Shown: positions 24,121-37,009, numbered from the stretch's first letter. The stretch is DNA of 64,000 nucleotides from Pseudorasbora parva (GCF_024679245.1 NC_090173.1:26812160-26876159), one strand, 5' to 3'. The notes: generated from the sequence alone by a model not told the origin. Numbers and translations are program-made.

Positions 24121-24989
24121 CGGGGCCGTATTCACAAAACATTTTATCTTAGCACTAAGAGTTCTTCTAAATGGCAGTAAAAGTTCTTAGTAAAGTGTTA
24201 AAACATATTCAGAAAGCTGCTGCCAGCAATTTTTACCAAGGAAAAGAGAAGTCTTAAGCTAAGAGTAAAGGCGGGGTTGATCTCGTTGCTATGGATGATG
24301 TCATCGCTTGCTAACTATAACCACTGTGATGGCTGTGATGTGATGTGATGCTGATACGGGACAGATCTCTGTCAGATTTAATTATAGAAATATTTTGTTG
24401 AACAAGGTTTCATGTTGCTATATTCAAATAAAATGTTTAAAATAAGAATGTTGCCATATTTAAAGAAAGATTTTAAAAAGTAGACTGTGTCACTAATTAA
24501 AGTAGTATATATTCATAAATACATTTAAGAGACTGACAATTATCTGAATATATCTCGAGAGATTGCAGAATTCAAGCGAAAATTGTTTTATAAACAAAGT
24601 GTGTGAGGAGCATGTTCAAACGGTCCATCTAATCAGCATGAGAGGAGTTATATACACACAGCCAAGAGCCGACTCACCTAGCGTTTGTTTCCTCCTCAGT
24701 TTTCTGCATCCCTCAGTATTGTATAATGTCTGTATAACGGATTTTGGCAACAGCCATTGGGATTGTTTGTGGTTTGGTCTTAGTGACTTAGGAGTCCTCT
24801 TGACTGCTCCTAGTGTTTCATGGATTTAGGTACTAGTTTTAGTGCTAAAATGCTTTGTGAAATACTCTTGGATCAAAAATGTAGGAGTCCTAAAATTAGT
24901 ACTGACACACACATAATTTTTTGTAAGAGTTTCTCCTAAATCGGCAAGTTAGGAGATACTTTTAGCCTTAAGATGTTTTATGAATACGG
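24121..24989. mobile_element. DNA element with GGGGCCGTATTCA termini
   Basis: Left end ggggccgtattcacaaaaca and right end tgttttatgaatacggcccc are inverted repeats, and the adjoining ttatcttagcactaagagtt type sequence is partly mirrored near 24940. No transposase is recognised. Target duplication is unclear. Confidence 0.75.
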
Positions 24990-25091
24990 CCCCAGAAATG
25001 TAAATCTAAAATGTATATAAAAAATCTTAAATTTGTTTTATATTTTATTTATTTTATTCATACTGTAATGAATTAAAAGGCAAGATATATA

Positions 25092-25681
25092 CACTGAACA
25101 AAATAATAAATGCAAAACTTTTGTTTTTGCCCTCAAAGATCTCAAATACTTTTTCTATGTACACAAAAGGCCTATTTCTGTCAAAAGTTGTTCTCAAATC
25201 TGTCTAAACCTGTGTTAGTGAGCACTTCTCCTTTGCCGAGATAATCCATCCACCTCACAGGTGTGGCATATCAAGATGCTGATTAGACAGCATGATTATT
25301 GCACAGGTGTGCCTTCGGCTGGCCACAATAAAAGGCCACTCTAAAATGTGCAATTTTACTGTATTGTAAAAACCAGTCAGTATCTGGTGTGACCATCATT
25401 TGCCTCACACAGTGCAAAACACTCTCCTTTGCATAGAGTTGATCAGGTTGTTAATTGTGGCAACAATCATCATATTGTCTAATCAGCATCTTGATATGCC
25501 ACACCTGTGAGGTGGATGGATTATCTCGGCAGAGGAGAAGTGCTCACTAACACAGATTTAGACTTAGATTTGAGAACAATATTTGAGAGAAATAGGCCTT
25601 TTGTGTACAAAGAAAAAGGGTTACGTTCAGCTCATGAAAAATTGGGGCAAAAAAGAGTTGCGTTTATAATTTTGTTCAGTG
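25092..25681. mobile_element. mariner-like non-autonomous element, palindromic
   Basis: TA flanks (25090-25091, 25682-25683) surround termini CACTGAACAAAA and TTTTGTTCAGTG. Arms of about 200 bases are inverted: gtggcatatcaagatgctga on the left pairs with tcagcatcttgatatgccac on the right. Internal sequence is too short for a transposase. Confidence 0.88.
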
Positions 25682-25999
25682 TACATTTCTTAATCCAAAT
25701 ATGTATTTATATAGTACCTGTGTTTTTAAACTGGAGCTGCGCTTATGAATAGACATCATAGCCTACGGCAGAATAACTGCAACATTCTGCTCTTTCTTGC
25801 TTGTTCATTTATAATGGGACTTTACTACAACAGATTAAATTCTGCAAAGATGTGAGAGTGTTTGATTGTATTACACACCCTCCCTGCTCTATCATACCCA
25901 GCTGTGTATTTGTTTTCTTTCATGGCACAATTCCATTTTGATATGAAGAACAGGCATCCTCATATATAATGTATGCAGGAATATGTCGTGTATGTACAG

Positions 26000-26150
26000 A
26001 TATATGTGGTTTATGAGGACACAAATGTTTATGACTTAGGTATTACAAAGTTACAAAAAAAACCCACAAACGTTTTCTGTGATTGATAGGCTTAGTGTAG
26101 GGGGATAAACTATACAATTTGTACAGTATAAAAACCATTATGCCGTGAGC
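26000..26150 (+). repeat. copy of the GT-associated 'gtacggtataaaaacc' repeat
   Basis: ggtttatgaggacacaaatg ... gtacagtataaaaaccatta followed by tgtgtg. The same unit recurs at 28190-28335 and three times in 42060-43340. It is a fish repeat tied to TG microsatellites. Confidence 0.6.
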
Positions 26151-26249
26151 GTGTGTGTTTGAGCTTCTCTGGGGAGGGCATGTCTGATCTGGAAGTCTCA
26201 CTTCCTGCTGAGACCTGACTTCCTGTTTCCTGTTTTTGGTTTCCTATAG

Positions 26250-26325
26250 ATGATCCAGACGAGTCGTACACTGATCGAATCAGCCGATGGCGTGTACTCT
26301 AAACTTACACAAGCACAGCGAGCAG
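26250..26325 (+). CDS. plcl2-like: plcl short coding exon (76 nt)
   Basis: Acceptor ttcctatag and donor gtatcg bound a 76-nt exon reading MIQTSRTLIESADGVYSKL followed by TQAQRA. It joins TAYDT at phase 0 and leaves one base (phase 1) for the next exon. The protein aligns by eye with the MIQ...LIE.AD.VYEKI segment of PLCL1/2. The exon is too short to stand out by length; phase and homology define it. Confidence 0.9.
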
Positions 26326-26409
26326 GTATCGTTGCATAAACACCCAGCACACACCTACAGTACTCATATTTTCAGTAAGATTAACAGTTCAAGTGCCATT
26401 ATTATTTAA

Positions 26410-27690
26410 AGGGGTCATGAACTGCATCTTTTAAAATCATTTTATGATGTTTCCTGGGGTGCACTTATAATTTTAGAATGCTTTTTACATCAAAAATTGT
26501 CATAATTTAGAAATTAAAGGCATTTCTTCTCCCCTGACATCAGCCTCTGCTCTGAACGCTCTATTTTAAAGGGATAGTTCACCCAAAAATGAAAATTCTC
26601 TCATCATTTACTCACCCTCATTTTGTTCCAAACCTGTATGAGTTTCTTTCTTCTGCTAAACAAAAAAAGAAGATATTTTGTAGAAGGTTTGTAATAAGCA
26701 GTTAGAACAACCATTGACTACCATAGTAATATTTTCCTACTATGATAGTCAGTGGTTGTTCGATCTGCTTGGTTACAAACATTCTTCCTACTACTGCTGT
26801 GAGACTTGTAAGTGTCAACTGCTGTGATTGGCTAACGTTTTTCTATTTGAAATAATATGACTCTCTCTTTTAGTGCATTTTTACTATTACAGCTCTCATG
26901 GTTAACTAATCATGAAAAGTATTGCATTACAGTTAGATCTATGGCATTAAATTTAAATCTATGGCATGGCATTATATACAGACCGTGGCGTGAAAGGTTG
27001 CAGTGTTGATTGTAGCCGATCACACACATGTTGTGCGCTTAAAAGCAGTGGTTCTCGTCCTTGAAATTCAGTTTCTGTACACTATCGAATGCTACCAATG
27101 AAACTCTCACTGTTTCATTGGTAGCTCAAACTATTGCAAAGGGAGCTTTCTTTGATCACTTTCTTTATAGAATTTAATCACTGTTAAATACGATTATTTT
27201 CCTCCTACAAAGAGAAACAACACAAGTTGACGTTTAGTACCTGGTTTGATTTACTGACACACGGCCAAAGAACATCTGACTATACATGAATCATTACATT
27301 TCAGATCAGGCATTAGAATGAACAGTTACTTACATGCTCCATTACTGTTGAGCCCAGGCACTGCACACATTTTTGTAATCCTCAACATTTATTGCTAGGT
27401 AGGGCGATCTGGTTTAACACTAGGCTTTTGTTACATGCATGAATTAGTGTGCAGGGCTAAACAGGCAGTGATGAACAGGCGTTGATCTTCTTCTGAAGAG
27501 ACGGTGCCTGCCTCCCTTTGACGTCATAGATCCCCAACTAGTTGTTTGCTGGGCCTGGTGTCTATAAAAGCTTTTCTTTTACTAACAAGGGTGTTTTCAG
27601 CTGTGAAACTTACAGGCTATTCTTATATTATCATGACCTTTTATGTACCAAAAACTCAAGGGAAAGTTGATTCCTCAATTAATCACCCCT
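26410..27690. mobile_element. TTAA-flanked DNA element, 1.28 kb
   Basis: TTAA lies at 26406-26409 and 27691-27694, with termini AGGGGTCATGA and ATCACCCCT. Its right end (ctcaagggaaagttgattcc) matches 39930-39973, a second copy of the family. A MITE piece begins inside at about 26569 (gggatagttcacccaaaaat). No transposase. Confidence 0.7.
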
Positions 27691-28189
27691 TTAAATACAG
27701 TACAGTCATTAACAATGCATAATTGTTATTGTGAAGTAATGTTTTTGTCTGTTTATAGGAAGCATAAACTTTTGCACACACACAGATATTTTCTTGCACG
27801 GTTAATAATCAGTGTGCCCCTTGATAATCTATTTTCTAGTTGAAGTTAATTACTTTCCAGAGCACAGTTGAGAGCTATGTTTTCCATTTCTTGTGCATGT
27901 TTTTGAAAAAAAAAAAGTAATCATCTGACCTCGTGGACGAGTGTTGCTTAGCCTGGGGGCTTTTTTTTACCCACTTTTGGCATAAAATTCACATACCCAA
28001 AGACACAATTTTCTATTATTTGGAAGTGATGCTAGGGGGCTTGTGCCCTAAAGCTCACTACTGTGTTCACATAGATAAAGCCAATATTTGAGAGAAACAT
28101 ATGTTGAAAAACATAACTTTTTTTACTATAAATTAAGTGATACACCAACCCCTTTTCACACCAAAAAAAATCTAAATGTATCATAGTTT

Positions 28190-28335
28190 TAACAGTGTCT
28201 AATGTGATTATGGGCCTTTTTCACTGTAAAACCATTGCATTGTATGACCCATACAAATACAGTTTGTACGGTATAAAAACCATTGCGCATATGGAATGTT
28301 CTCACATTTCACAAAAACAAACGTGCGTGTGTGTT
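28190..28335 (+). repeat. copy of the GT-associated repeat
   Basis: Contains gtttgtacggtataaaaacc attgcgcatatggaatgttc, then gtgcgtgtgtgt, matching copies at 42940-43000 and 43250-43340. Confidence 0.65.
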
Positions 28336-28956
28336 TATAGTCATTTTACAGCAGCTTTGAATGCAGCCTATCCAATCCGAATCTAAAGTCAGTTTTATAA
28401 CATTCCGTCAGACCAGAACCCCTAGTTGGCTGTGTCACCATGTTAATGGAAAAGTCTGCTTTAGAGAGCAATAGAGTGTCAGTAAATAAACAAGGTTGGC
28501 GTGCTCTTGCACTGTCTCCTCGCCCACTCGTTCTCATCTAATGTTCTTCCCTCCATCTATCTCACGCCATTGGAGAGGTTGAATCATGCCTTTGCTAATG
28601 ACCTCTTCTCTTCTCTTACGGGTTTTGGCTCAAAAATAAACATGTTTCTAGCACTCGCCGTCTCTCACATTCTGCCGTGCGGATCAGGACTTGTCCAGCT
28701 GAGTGTCACAGCTGCCGATCTGAACCTTAATTAGCAGCGTGAGGAGAGGGGGGCAGCTGTTTGAGAGAGATGAAGAGCTGTGGAAGGCCCTGATAGCCTT
28801 GTAAAGCTCCTCGCCGTCCTAATAAACACTTCGGTCCAACTCTGCTAATTAAAAGTGAGTTAAGTAATTGAGATGGAGAGGATTGAGAGCTAGGATAAGT
28901 ATAACTGTCCATTCCTGCTTACGTCTTCAGATGATTATCGTGTCCCATGGTTAAGG

Positions 28957-30631
28957 CAAGGGTCTTCAACCCAGGGGTCCAGGCGGTCCGCCAAATAATA
29001 TTTGGATTAAGTCAAATGCTAAGCACCCTCAAATGAAGCAAGAGCACAATCAGTAGATTCTGTTATAATATCATATTGTAGAAACAGATTTGGAAACACT
29101 TTATGTATTTATGTATTTGTGTTTGCAGTCTGAACGTCAAATGTTTCTGTTTACAGCGTGTTTTGGCAGTGCTCAGAAATGGAACCAATCGCAGACTCTT
29201 GAATGCTATGACCAGTCAAAGCTGTTTGATTTATGATTTTATGTTGATACTTCAAATGTTGCGGAAAAACTAGTTTTAAAACACTTTTTGTTGAGAAAAA
29301 ATAAATGTGGTATCACATGACATAATTAGTCAACACATTCAATCTATTATATTCATATTTTTAAATGGTATACAAAATTATTTATTACTATTGGTAAGAA
29401 TAAGACTTGTTACTACCTCTTAAACATCATTCATACTTATTTTTGTAATTTTTTTTGTTTGTTTTTAACAAATAATAGCTACAACTGCATCCGTTTCTGA
29501 ATATTGCTTAATAATGAAGCAAATCAATATTTATAATGAAGTACAAAAGAAATTACGCTTGTTAATAAAAAATTTTTTTTTTGATTAAATAAAGTTTTGT
29601 TTTAAATGGATGAGGAAAATATAGCACTTTGAAAATCTTTTCATCTCATCCAAAATAAAATGCAGCATCTGTCAAAAACGAAGGAAGGCGTTTCCAAAAC
29701 TGGCAAAAATTAATCAAATAAAAGATTTCATGGTCAGATACTGGCTACTTGACAAATGAAAATCTCAAACATGACACTTTTTGACAATTTATAAAAGAAT
29801 TTTCTAAAAGAAATAGGGGGGAAAAAACACTAAATGAATTTTAGAATTGTTAAGACAGCATCAGTTAAGATATAGATCATTTTAAAAAGTTAAATATAGG
29901 CCTACACAAATAAAAGCTGCATATGTCTCTTAATGAGTTCTCGGCCACGTAACACCACTTGACTGAATGTTATGGACTCTGCAAAATTCTGCATACAGGA
30001 CAAATGAGCTACCCTGTGTCCAAACCCATGAGTTTCAGTTACATTCAGTCCTGTCAGACAAGCGGTCCAACTACACTGTGATGTTTGATTTCCTAATATT
30101 TCCTAATTTAGGCTTAATATTTGTGTAAACAGTAAGCAGTAAACTGGTGAATTTCAATTGTCTCATTACTCTCTGCATTTTACAAATATTTGGGGTGCAA
30201 AAAATGGATTGAAACATGGCTATTGTATATTTGTTTCTGTTTTTTACATTGTCCGGTATGTTTGTGTTATATGCACACTGTTCGTTTGTTATCTCGTTTG
30301 TGTTACTTCTTTTTTTGTCTAGTACCGAGTTCTGAACCCTCGCGAATACTCTTATTATCAAGCAAACACACAATGTAAGGAATAGATTTATTATGCAGTG
30401 TAGACAACTTCATTGATTATAACAGAACTTTATTAGATCTCGATGACCTGAGTTGAGTGACGTCTTTTTAATGAATGAATGTGCAATGGAAATGACGTGC
30501 TAAGTTCTCATAAACTGCCAACATACTATCATAATCTGATTGCTTTGTTTGATACATTGGTATTGAGGGTCCCTGCTCCATGACTTAATCGCCTAAGGGG
30601 TCCTTGACCTGAAAAATAATGAAGACCCCTG
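28957..30631. mobile_element. hAT-like element, degenerate
   Basis: Inverted termini CAAGGGTCTTCA and TGAAGACCCCTG are flanked by GGTTAAGG (28949-28956) and GCTTAAGG (30632-30639), an 8-bp duplication with one mismatch. It is 1.7 kb long, AT-rich, and has no long transposase frame; short frames near 30071-30378 show no recognised domain. Confidence 0.6.
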
Positions 30632-31139
30632 GCTTAAGGCAAAAAATAAACTCACCACTTATCTGTATGTTAACATGCAGTTTAGTCAGACTAAAACAAT
30701 ACTATGCCTTTTGTCATTTAATTGTTTAAATTTTTATCAATTGTAAAAATGGTCTTAACATTCCCGTGAACTGCTCAGGCCCAACTATATGCAAAATGAT
30801 TAATGCTAAATAAACCTAATGGAATAATTGATATTTTATGTGAACATCAAAAGTGTGATTTAACACATTAAACAAACACTGGGCTATATTTTGAGTATTA
30901 ACCATAAACCCAGAGTTTATTATAATGTTAAGCCTTTTTATGCAATCTTTAAAAAAAAAAAATATGTTTCCTCCCCTTTTATAAGCACAAAAGCCTTTTT
31001 ATTTTATTGTAGTGTTTATATTTTATTTCAGTTAAAATCAATTATGTTAATAATAGTTTTAGTTAACAATAACAACACTGATTCCAAACATCCGAAATTA
31101 TTTTCAATTTTCACAATTTTCTCTTGAGTTTGCAATTAA

Positions 31140-31568
31140 AGCTACACTCTGATATTTTCCCCCATCTAGCGGTGTAAAGGTATATGACCATCCAGTGAAT
31201 ATTAGTTTCTGTTCCTCTCAATTCTGATTTCGTTTTAACTCCTACGGTGGCCGATTAAGTCCAAGATTAACATGGCGATCCCCCTCTTCACATTCGACAC
31301 GGTGCCATTGAGTGTTAAAACGCGAAAGGCGAAGCTTGAATTTATGGGTATGTTCCTCTTTGGCTAATGTACTTTCAAGATGGAGGGGCAACATGGCGAC
31401 CGGCATTCGAACCCCTCACCCGTATGTTTTTTTCAATGGCATATTATAAACTTACGAGAATACTTTATTGCTTGAAAGAAGTAAATATACATTCATGAAC
31501 ACATATATTTTTGAAAGAACTAAGTGATTTTAGCTAAGAATAAACTAAAAAAGTTACACAGTGTAGCT
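31140..31568. mobile_element. TTAA-flanked MITE (429 bp)
   Basis: TTAA at 31136-31139 and 31569-31572 surrounds inverted ends AGCTACACT and AGTGTAGCT. The left half (cccccatctagcggtg) also occurs at about 3641, where the copy is interrupted. Confidence 0.82.
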
Positions 31569-31628
31569 TTAAGATTGTTTTCCCCTGATGTCCATGATTC
31601 ATCTGGGATATTGTGATACAACACATCA

Positions 31629-31712
31629 GATGGATGGATGGATAAAGGGATGGATAAAGGGATGGATGGATGGATGGATGGATGGATGGATGGATGGATG
31701 GATGGATGGATC
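31629..31712. repeat. (GATG)n microsatellite
   Basis: Repeats of ggat/gatg, with two gataaagg interruptions on the left. A complementary (CATC)n run lies 1.7 kb downstream. Confidence 0.95.
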
Positions 31713-31749
31713 TTTCAGGCCTAACTCTCACACTTAATGGAAATACATT

Positions 31750-33400
31750 AAGCATAATGTCTATACATAATGCATATGTCTATATGCATTTAAACACACA
31801 CACATGCATTAATCTAACTATAACTGTATAAATGCATGCAGTTTAAGTTTCCTAATAATCTACTTGACATGTCAATATTCCCCTTGCAAGTACTTCATCA
31901 TCTACGACTGCTGTGCAATACCACCCGTTACTAACACAATCTTTCTTTCACTTCATTACGATCGCTCAATCCTGTACTTTATCCTGTTACTTTAATCCTG
32001 TCCTTCATATCTTCCCTTAATCCTTTTCTTCATCCATCTCTTTTTCTCTTTCCCTTCACCGTGACACCTCCGACTCAAAGATTTCATCCCACACGCAAAC
32101 ATGTCACATCCAGTCGTCCAATCAGGAGGCTATACCTATTCTAAGAGGATCACCATGCATCACCATCGCCATAGCAACCACATTAAATGTAACAAGGCAA
32201 CTTTGTCTGTCATTAAACACTCTGTCATCTGTATCAACTTCAAAGGCCCTCAGACACAAACACATGTAGCTGTCCTCTCATTCGGCGACAGCTCAGAAAG
32301 GTACCGGCAAATCTGTTGTCATTTGCAGCCCTATTACTCCTTCCATTTCACAAGCCCTTTCTCGCTCTTGAAAACGTGGCGCTGCAGATGAGCTCACTTG
32401 GATAACAATGTTGTACGAATACTGACATAGTGAGCAAATAAACTTGAGTGAGCATGGCTGTTCTCATTTACAGCTGTGGCCTCAGGGGACTTGTGTAAAA
32501 TCATATGAATGCTGAGCAACTACATCCGCTTTACTTAAAAAGAGTGTTTATGACTAGCTAGCCTTGCAGTAGCAGCCTCTCTTGGCATAAATTCGGCTTT
32601 GGCTGTGGAGATGAGAGGAGCTGTTCTTGGAATGAATCCCAGCTGAGCAAAGTGGACGGTGGGCAGGTGTTAGGGAATGTTTTAACACCCTCAGGCTTAT
32701 GCCCGGAGTGAGTGCCGCCTGAACTTGCTCTCAGACATTTCTCTTAGTCGTGTGCACTAGCTAATGCAGCCGAGAGCCCACATCATATCTAGGGTTTCAT
32801 TCAGTATGTCACAAGTGGATGTTCTGAATGTTGTGAAACGTTTGTGCCTCGGCAGGAGTTCAAGGCCAGGCTCGCGGATCTTTCCCAAATCCGTCCCCCT
32901 CTCTCTCCCACTTATCTTCCTGTTTACGCTATACTCTCACAGAAGGGAAAACTGCTCAAATAAATCTTAAAGACTAATATGAAGTCACAACATGTAAACT
33001 GGAAAATGATCGTGACAGAATTTACCAACAAAAAGTACCAATGTAAATACCAGTAGTCATTTAATTCCATTGTTTATATCAAAGCAACTTGGTGATGACA
33101 TCTGATACCATCATGTGCTGCCATAGCAGATCTCCGTAAGGGAAAATTGTCTTTTGTTTACTAGGAAGAAAACATTTTTGTTGATGTGTCGTCTGATATA
33201 AACTGTTCTACTTCAGAGAACACTTTTTATTAGACAGATTGTGTCAACATAAGCAGCGTTTCTTCATCTGCCTTCAGATTGGCTTACCTTCTAACACTGA
33301 GATGCTGCTAACAAACGTTTCTGAATCACCAGTCGGCCTTTCATCAGTTTTGTTGTATGAAGGAGCAGATACTTTTTTTCACATACTGCATTTGCATTTT
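31750..33400 (+). other. plcl2-like: plcl intron, no recognised features
   Basis: Mixed intronic sequence with only short random open frames on either strand. No repeat ends or exon could be identified. Confidence 0.35.
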
Positions 33401-33408
33401 AGTACATC

Positions 33409-33487
33409 CATCTGTCCATTCATCCATCCATCCATCCATCCATCCATCCATCCATCCATCCATCCATCCATCCATCCATCCATCCAT
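33409..33487. repeat. (CATC)n microsatellite
   Basis: About 75 bases of catc/atcc repeats, 280 bases upstream of the plcl exon at 33767. Confidence 0.95.
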
Positions 33488-33766
33488 TCGTCACAGTGCT
33501 GTGTTTGTGTTGTCCTGTCTCTGTGGCTGTGGCTGTTTCTGCTATGAATGATATATTGAGTGAGTCACGACTGCGATTCTGTTGCCCTGTGGCAGCATGT
33601 CAGAAATAAAAACAGCTTCTAACAATAACAACACGCCCATGTTACTCTGTGATGTCTTCGCCCATATGTTTACAAAGCATATTCTTGAGATTCACATTAT
33701 GCTGGCTAGGAATTATTGGCTGTGTCTTTCATCCTATAAAAAAATGTTGCTTTATTGTACTTTCAG

Positions 33767-33876
33767 GATTGGACTTTCATGAGGATCTGCATCGAATTGG
33801 GGCGAGAGAAGGACTGAAAGGGAGGAAATTACAGAAGGCCATGGAGAGTTACGCTTGGAACATCACTGTGCTGAAG
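33767..33876 (+). CDS. plcl2-like: plcl coding exon (110 nt)
   Basis: Acceptor tactttcag and donor gtttgt bound 110 nt. The phase-1 base from the preceding exon completes a Gly codon, then the exon reads [20 protein letters not shown] and ends WNITVLK. This is the PLCL signature FHE.LH.IG..EGLK.RKLQKA.ES..WNIT.LK. It ends at phase 0 and joins [10 protein letters not shown] of the last exon. Confidence 0.92.
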
Positions 33877-34451
33877 GTTTGTATATTATGGACTGGGAGA
33901 TGTATATACCAGGATGTCCTCTTCTTTATCTTATTTAGATCATGGTATAGGATTTTTGTACAGGGGATAATCATTAAATGGTTACTAATAGCTTTGCTTT
34001 CAGTGCTGCTACTCAAAGTGTTTCCTGGCAGGCAGCTCAACCACAACCAATCAGATTTCATGCTAGTCGAGACCTCAATTAAATAGCTTTTGTCCTGTCC
34101 TGTCATTGTGTACTTTACAATGTAGATGATCTTTAAACCTGCACTCTAAAGCAACGTAATGAGATATGATCATTTATAATATTAATATGTGTGTAAATGA
34201 TGAAAGACATGAAAATTAAAGTGTATAGTCCAATTATATCAATGTTTTATATTATTGCTCATACAAAGGTTTTGCCAAATATAGTATTGATTGTCCTTAA
34301 AGTGCCCCAATATGGTTTTTCGAATATTCACTTTCACGCGTAGTGTATAAAATCACTGTTTGTGAATGTAAACATTCTGCAAAATTGCACGATAAAAAAG
34401 TTATTGTCTCCAAAAAGAAAGAATCCACTCTGAATAGCCAATACGGAGTCG

Positions 34452-36240
34452 TTGGTAACACTTTGCAATAAGGATTCATTAGTTTATGTATTAACTAACA
34501 TGAACTATGAGCAGTTCATTTGTTGCTGTATTTGTTCATCTTTGTTAAAGGCACAATATGTAATGTTTCAGCATTAAAAATATAAAAGATCACTATATCT
34601 ATGTTATATATTTTTTAAAGTTGTGTGTTTACATTATCCCGACAGTTCCAATTAACTTCTAAATCCAGAGAAATTAATATTTTAATTCGAAGACACGGAC
34701 CGTGTCTTTATTTCCGTTATGTCGCCCGTCTTTCACGTCATATCCACGTTTGCGTCTTGCTTCCTGCGGAACTCGGCGGAACCGCCAAACTCAAAGAGGA
34801 ACACTGACAGTATAAGGGGAACACCCGTATAAAAAAGTCTGTATGATAATGGATCATGACTACTCTTTGCCTGTACGTTTTGCCAGCTCAACAAAGCGCA
34901 AACGTACGGGTGAAAAAAAATGACCCGAGAAGATTTTGGGACAGTAGAAGAAGCAAGAGACGTGTAAACCTTGGAGAAGCCTTTGAAAGATGGCGAAATC
35001 TTCGTGACAAGCTCGGACTGCAGAGAGATGCTGATCTCGCTTTCGTTTTAATAAACAGGTAATTTAAGTAACCATTCAGCTAACATAATAATCATATAAT
35101 CATAACATGCTGTATGTTTGCATATTGCATAGCGATCTTGACCACATTGAGACGCGTTTAGCTGAATACGTATACATTTTGTATTGCATCGGCTTTTCAA
35201 ACAGGCGGATTCTGTGTTTTTGGAGACTGAAACTGAGACTTTTTAAAACTGATTCAAAAGTATATTTATATCCGTATATTTAGTGACACGATGATGTCAT
35301 GTGTAAAACGCAGATGGACTAGCTATTATTGGTTTTATATGTAGCTGGAGAAAGTAACGTTAGCAGGTAATATGCCACTATCTTGGTCAATTAATATAAG
35401 GTGACCGTCACTTTTATCATATGTTAATACTAGCTACATATAATATTGATTTAATAATGATCTACTTATTCATATATCTCTGAGTTCCAAAATAAATGTT
35501 TATTAGAATGATTGATGAACGTGGGGAGCGACACAGCGCGTGTTCCAATAAACAACGTATTGCTGGTCCTGGTTCTCTCATTTACTATGTTTTATGTTGG
35601 TAATGATAAACTAAATTGAAATGTATTTCCTTATTGAAGAGTTGATATACAGAATGTTCGACAATCGCGGATGCCATGTCAACATATCTATAATTTGAGT
35701 AACTCAAATTATGATGCGCGGTTAATATGTCAACATAGCCTACCAACTTATAGGTGTGTTGACATAGCGACCGCCCGCACAACATTCTGTCTCACACATT
35801 AGCTAACGCTACTGATAAGTTTGTTAAGTAACAGTAGCTCGCTGCTATTTCATTAGATTGACATTATATAAAGTGAAAAGCCGTAACTAAACTTAACAAT
35901 AATAGAGATGTAATATAACAATTACCTTGTCAGTGAACATGTTTTCTGCTGGAGATGCCAGATTCGCTGGTTGACAGTGACAATGACAACAACTCCCATG
36001 AGCCCACGCACTTTCCCGACGTCATCAAAGTACGTCTGTTGTTATTATTTTGAATGAGTGACCCCTAGTGGCCAAAAGTTGCATACTGCACGTTTAACAG
36101 GAGTTAATACAGCTGTTAGTTCCCAGTGCATCAACTAATATTAACTTTAATTTTAATAATGTAATAGTAAATGTTGAAATGAACATTAAAATAGATAAAT
36201 AGATGCTTTATAAGTACATTTCATTATTAGTTAATGTTAA
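34452..36240. mobile_element. fragment of a dispersed MITE split by a TTAA element
   Basis: Left part ggtaacactttgcaataagg attcattag and right part ttcattattagttaatgtta act belong to one common cyprinid repeat; 34549-36093 is inserted in it. Confidence 0.55.
34549..36093 (+). mobile_element. TTAA-flanked element with a decayed two-part ORF
   Basis: TTAA at 34545-34548 and 36094-36097 surrounds partly inverted ends AGGCACAATATG and CATACTGCACGT. On the plus strand a short frame begins ATG near 34847 (MIMDHDYSLPVRF, then a Lys/Arg-rich KRKRTGEKK), is broken in an A-run at about 34912-34920, and continues in another frame to 35057 with FERWRNLRDKLGLQRDADLA, ending at a GT splice-donor-like site. 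The protein family is not known to me. Confidence 0.65.
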
Positions 36241-36244
36241 CTAA

Positions 36245-36246
<2 letters not shown>

Positions 36247-36317
<71 letters not shown>

Positions 36318-36318
36318 C
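36247..36318. repeat. (AT)n microsatellite
   Basis: About 70 bases of AT repeat with one or two interruptions, directly left of a transposase relic. Confidence 0.95.
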
Positions 36319-36324
36319 ATAGGC

Positions 36325-37000
36325 CTCCATGGATCAGACTTGTTTGTTCAGCACATCCCACAGATGCTCGATTGGATTGCAATCTGGGGAATTTGGAGGC
36401 CAAGTCAACACCTCAAACTCATTGTTGTGCTCCTCAAACCATTCTTGAACCATTTTTGCTTTGTGGAAGGAGCATTATCCTGCTGAAAGAGGCCACAGCA
36501 ACCAGGGAAAAAGGTTTTCCGTTTAAAGGGTGTGCGTGGTCTGCAACAAAGTAGGTGGTATGTGTCAAAGTAGCATCCACATGGATGGTAGGACCCAAGG
36601 TTTGACCCAAGAAGAACATTACCCAAAGAATCACACTGCCTCCGTCAGCTTTCGTTCTTTAGTGCATCTTGGTGCCATGTGTTCCCCAGGTAAGCAACAC
36701 ACACGCACACGGCCATTCAACTTGATGTCAAAGAAAATGTGATTCATCAGACCAGGCCACCTTCTTCCAGTGTTCTGTGGTCCAGTTCTGATTTTTTTGG
36801 TGGTGGACAGGGGTCAGCATGGGGACCCTGACTGGTCTGCGCCTATGCAGCCCCATAGGCAACAAACTGTGATGCACTGTGTTTTCTGACACTTTTCTAT
36901 CAGAACCAGCAGTAACTTCTTGAGCAATTTGAGCTACAGTAGCTCGTCTATTTAAACGGATCACACGGGACCAGCCTTCTCTCCCATGTGCATCAATGAG
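36325..37000 (-). pseudogene. IS630/Tc1-type transposase relic, minus strand
   Basis: The minus strand from about 36964 to 36728 reads RLNRRATVAQIAQEV, an HTH-like start, then WTTEHWKKVAWSDESHF, which holds the first catalytic Asp region. Further along, near 36330-36420, the reversed sequence encodes a decayed form of the conserved WPPNSPDxNPIEHLWD end of such transposases, with stops. Frameshifts separate the parts, so it is not functional. Confidence 0.7.
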
Positions 37001-37009
37001 CCTTGGGAA

